The notes below the pieces were generated by a model that saw only the letters and a list, made by a program, of their open reading frames with translations, had not been told where the DNA came from and did no database searches. From positions 475,109-539,108 of the forward strand of contig NZ_FNAO01000003.1 in NCBI RefSeq assembly GCF_900101815.1: a stretch of DNA of 64,000 nucleotides. The letters run 5' to 3'. The position numbers and the translations under genes were made by a program. This stretch comes from Pricia antarctica (GTDB lineage: Bacteria; Bacteroidota; Bacteroidia; Flavobacteriales; Flavobacteriaceae). Positions 63,906 to 64,000 of the stretch are shown one piece after another (the stretch's first letter is position 1; every line of letters starts with the position of its first letter).

Positions 63906-64000
63906 AACATTTTGTTCGGGTATTCAGGTCTGTGCTTAACCTATAACTGAGTACACCGAAACTCGGGCGGAATGTGGACCTGCCGCTCATGCGCAAATGG
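63900..64000 (+). other. Cassette E, truncated by the window end
   Basis: Begins TTGCCA after the fourth site and runs out of the window. It contains CTCATGCGCAAATGG, the same kind of unit as in cassette A. If the rule seen in A-D holds, its own attC site should begin with R'' TGGCAAC. Confidence 0.5.

Larger units (their letters stand above)
58044..64000 (+). mobile_element. Integron-like element: recombinase, attI, attC sites and cassettes
   Basis: A tyrosine recombinase followed by a candidate attI at 59655 and attC-like sites ending at 60142, 62946, 63418 and 63905 that delimit cassettes A (59656-60136), B (60137-62940, restriction-modification), C (62941-63412), D (63413-63899) and E (63900 to beyond the window). 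For A-D the first seven bases read across the left junction (G plus TTxxxx) are exactly complementary to the R'' box of the site at the right end. The recombinase is read in the same direction as the cassettes, with attI behind its stop codon. The array continues past the window. Confidence 0.85.

Overview
The window is chromosomal DNA from a member of the Bacteroidota, most likely a marine member of the Flavobacteriaceae. The evidence is a SusC/SusD pair, the type IX secretion protein PorT, a duplicated exbD cluster, promoters of the Bacteroidota form (TAnnTTTG), almost no Shine-Dalgarno sites, and moderate G+C. About 45 intact protein genes, one tRNA-Ser(GGA), several decayed genes and an integron-like cassette array can be supported.

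Positions 0.5-13.8 kb are a conserved core: pyrH-frr, an MMPL/RND exporter, asnS, rpoN and a PAP2-like membrane protein on the plus strand; then porT and the exbB-X-exbD-exbD cluster, tRNA-Ser, ansA and tatD on the minus strand. Positions 14-23.6 kb carry odhB-sucA (2-oxoglutarate dehydrogenase), galE, a sugar aminotransferase, the Kdo transferase waaA and a sugar porter. Positions 24-33 kb are a polysaccharide-utilisation locus (Gfo/Idh/MocA dehydrogenase, double DUF1080 lipoprotein, SusD, SusC, TIM-barrel isomerase-like protein) whose enzymes suggest oxidative 3-keto-glycoside chemistry rather than ordinary hydrolysis.

Positions 33-58 kb are a mixed accessory region: a Crp-type regulator, an M1 peptidase, an APC permease, an lpxD paralogue, a response regulator, SelO, MsrA, two TonB-linked barrels of the OMP_b-brl_3 type, a carboxylesterase and a LytS/LytR-type two-component pair. 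It is littered with decayed genes. An MBL-fold hydrolase, a glycogen-branching-type amylase and a TIM-barrel glycosidase-like gene have each apparently lost their middle. A universal stress protein survives only as its N-terminus. YceI, a PepSY-like membrane protein and a bile-acid:sodium symporter survive only as C-terminal scraps.

Positions 58.0-64.0 kb are the most striking part. A tyrosine recombinase with an unusual N-terminal extension and a divergent zinc-ribbon protein are followed by a candidate attI site and four regularly built attC-like sites of 131-133 bases, which delimit cassettes. One cassette carries a complete HaeIII-like restriction-modification system with its own controller; three are about 480 bases, apparently non-coding and rich in short repeats; a fifth runs off the window. 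In all four complete cassettes the first seven bases read across the left junction are exactly complementary to the R'' box of the site at its right end, as expected if each cassette once circularised. The recombinase shows no sign of the insertion that defines classical integron integrases, so this may be a distinct cassette-capture system of Flavobacteria.
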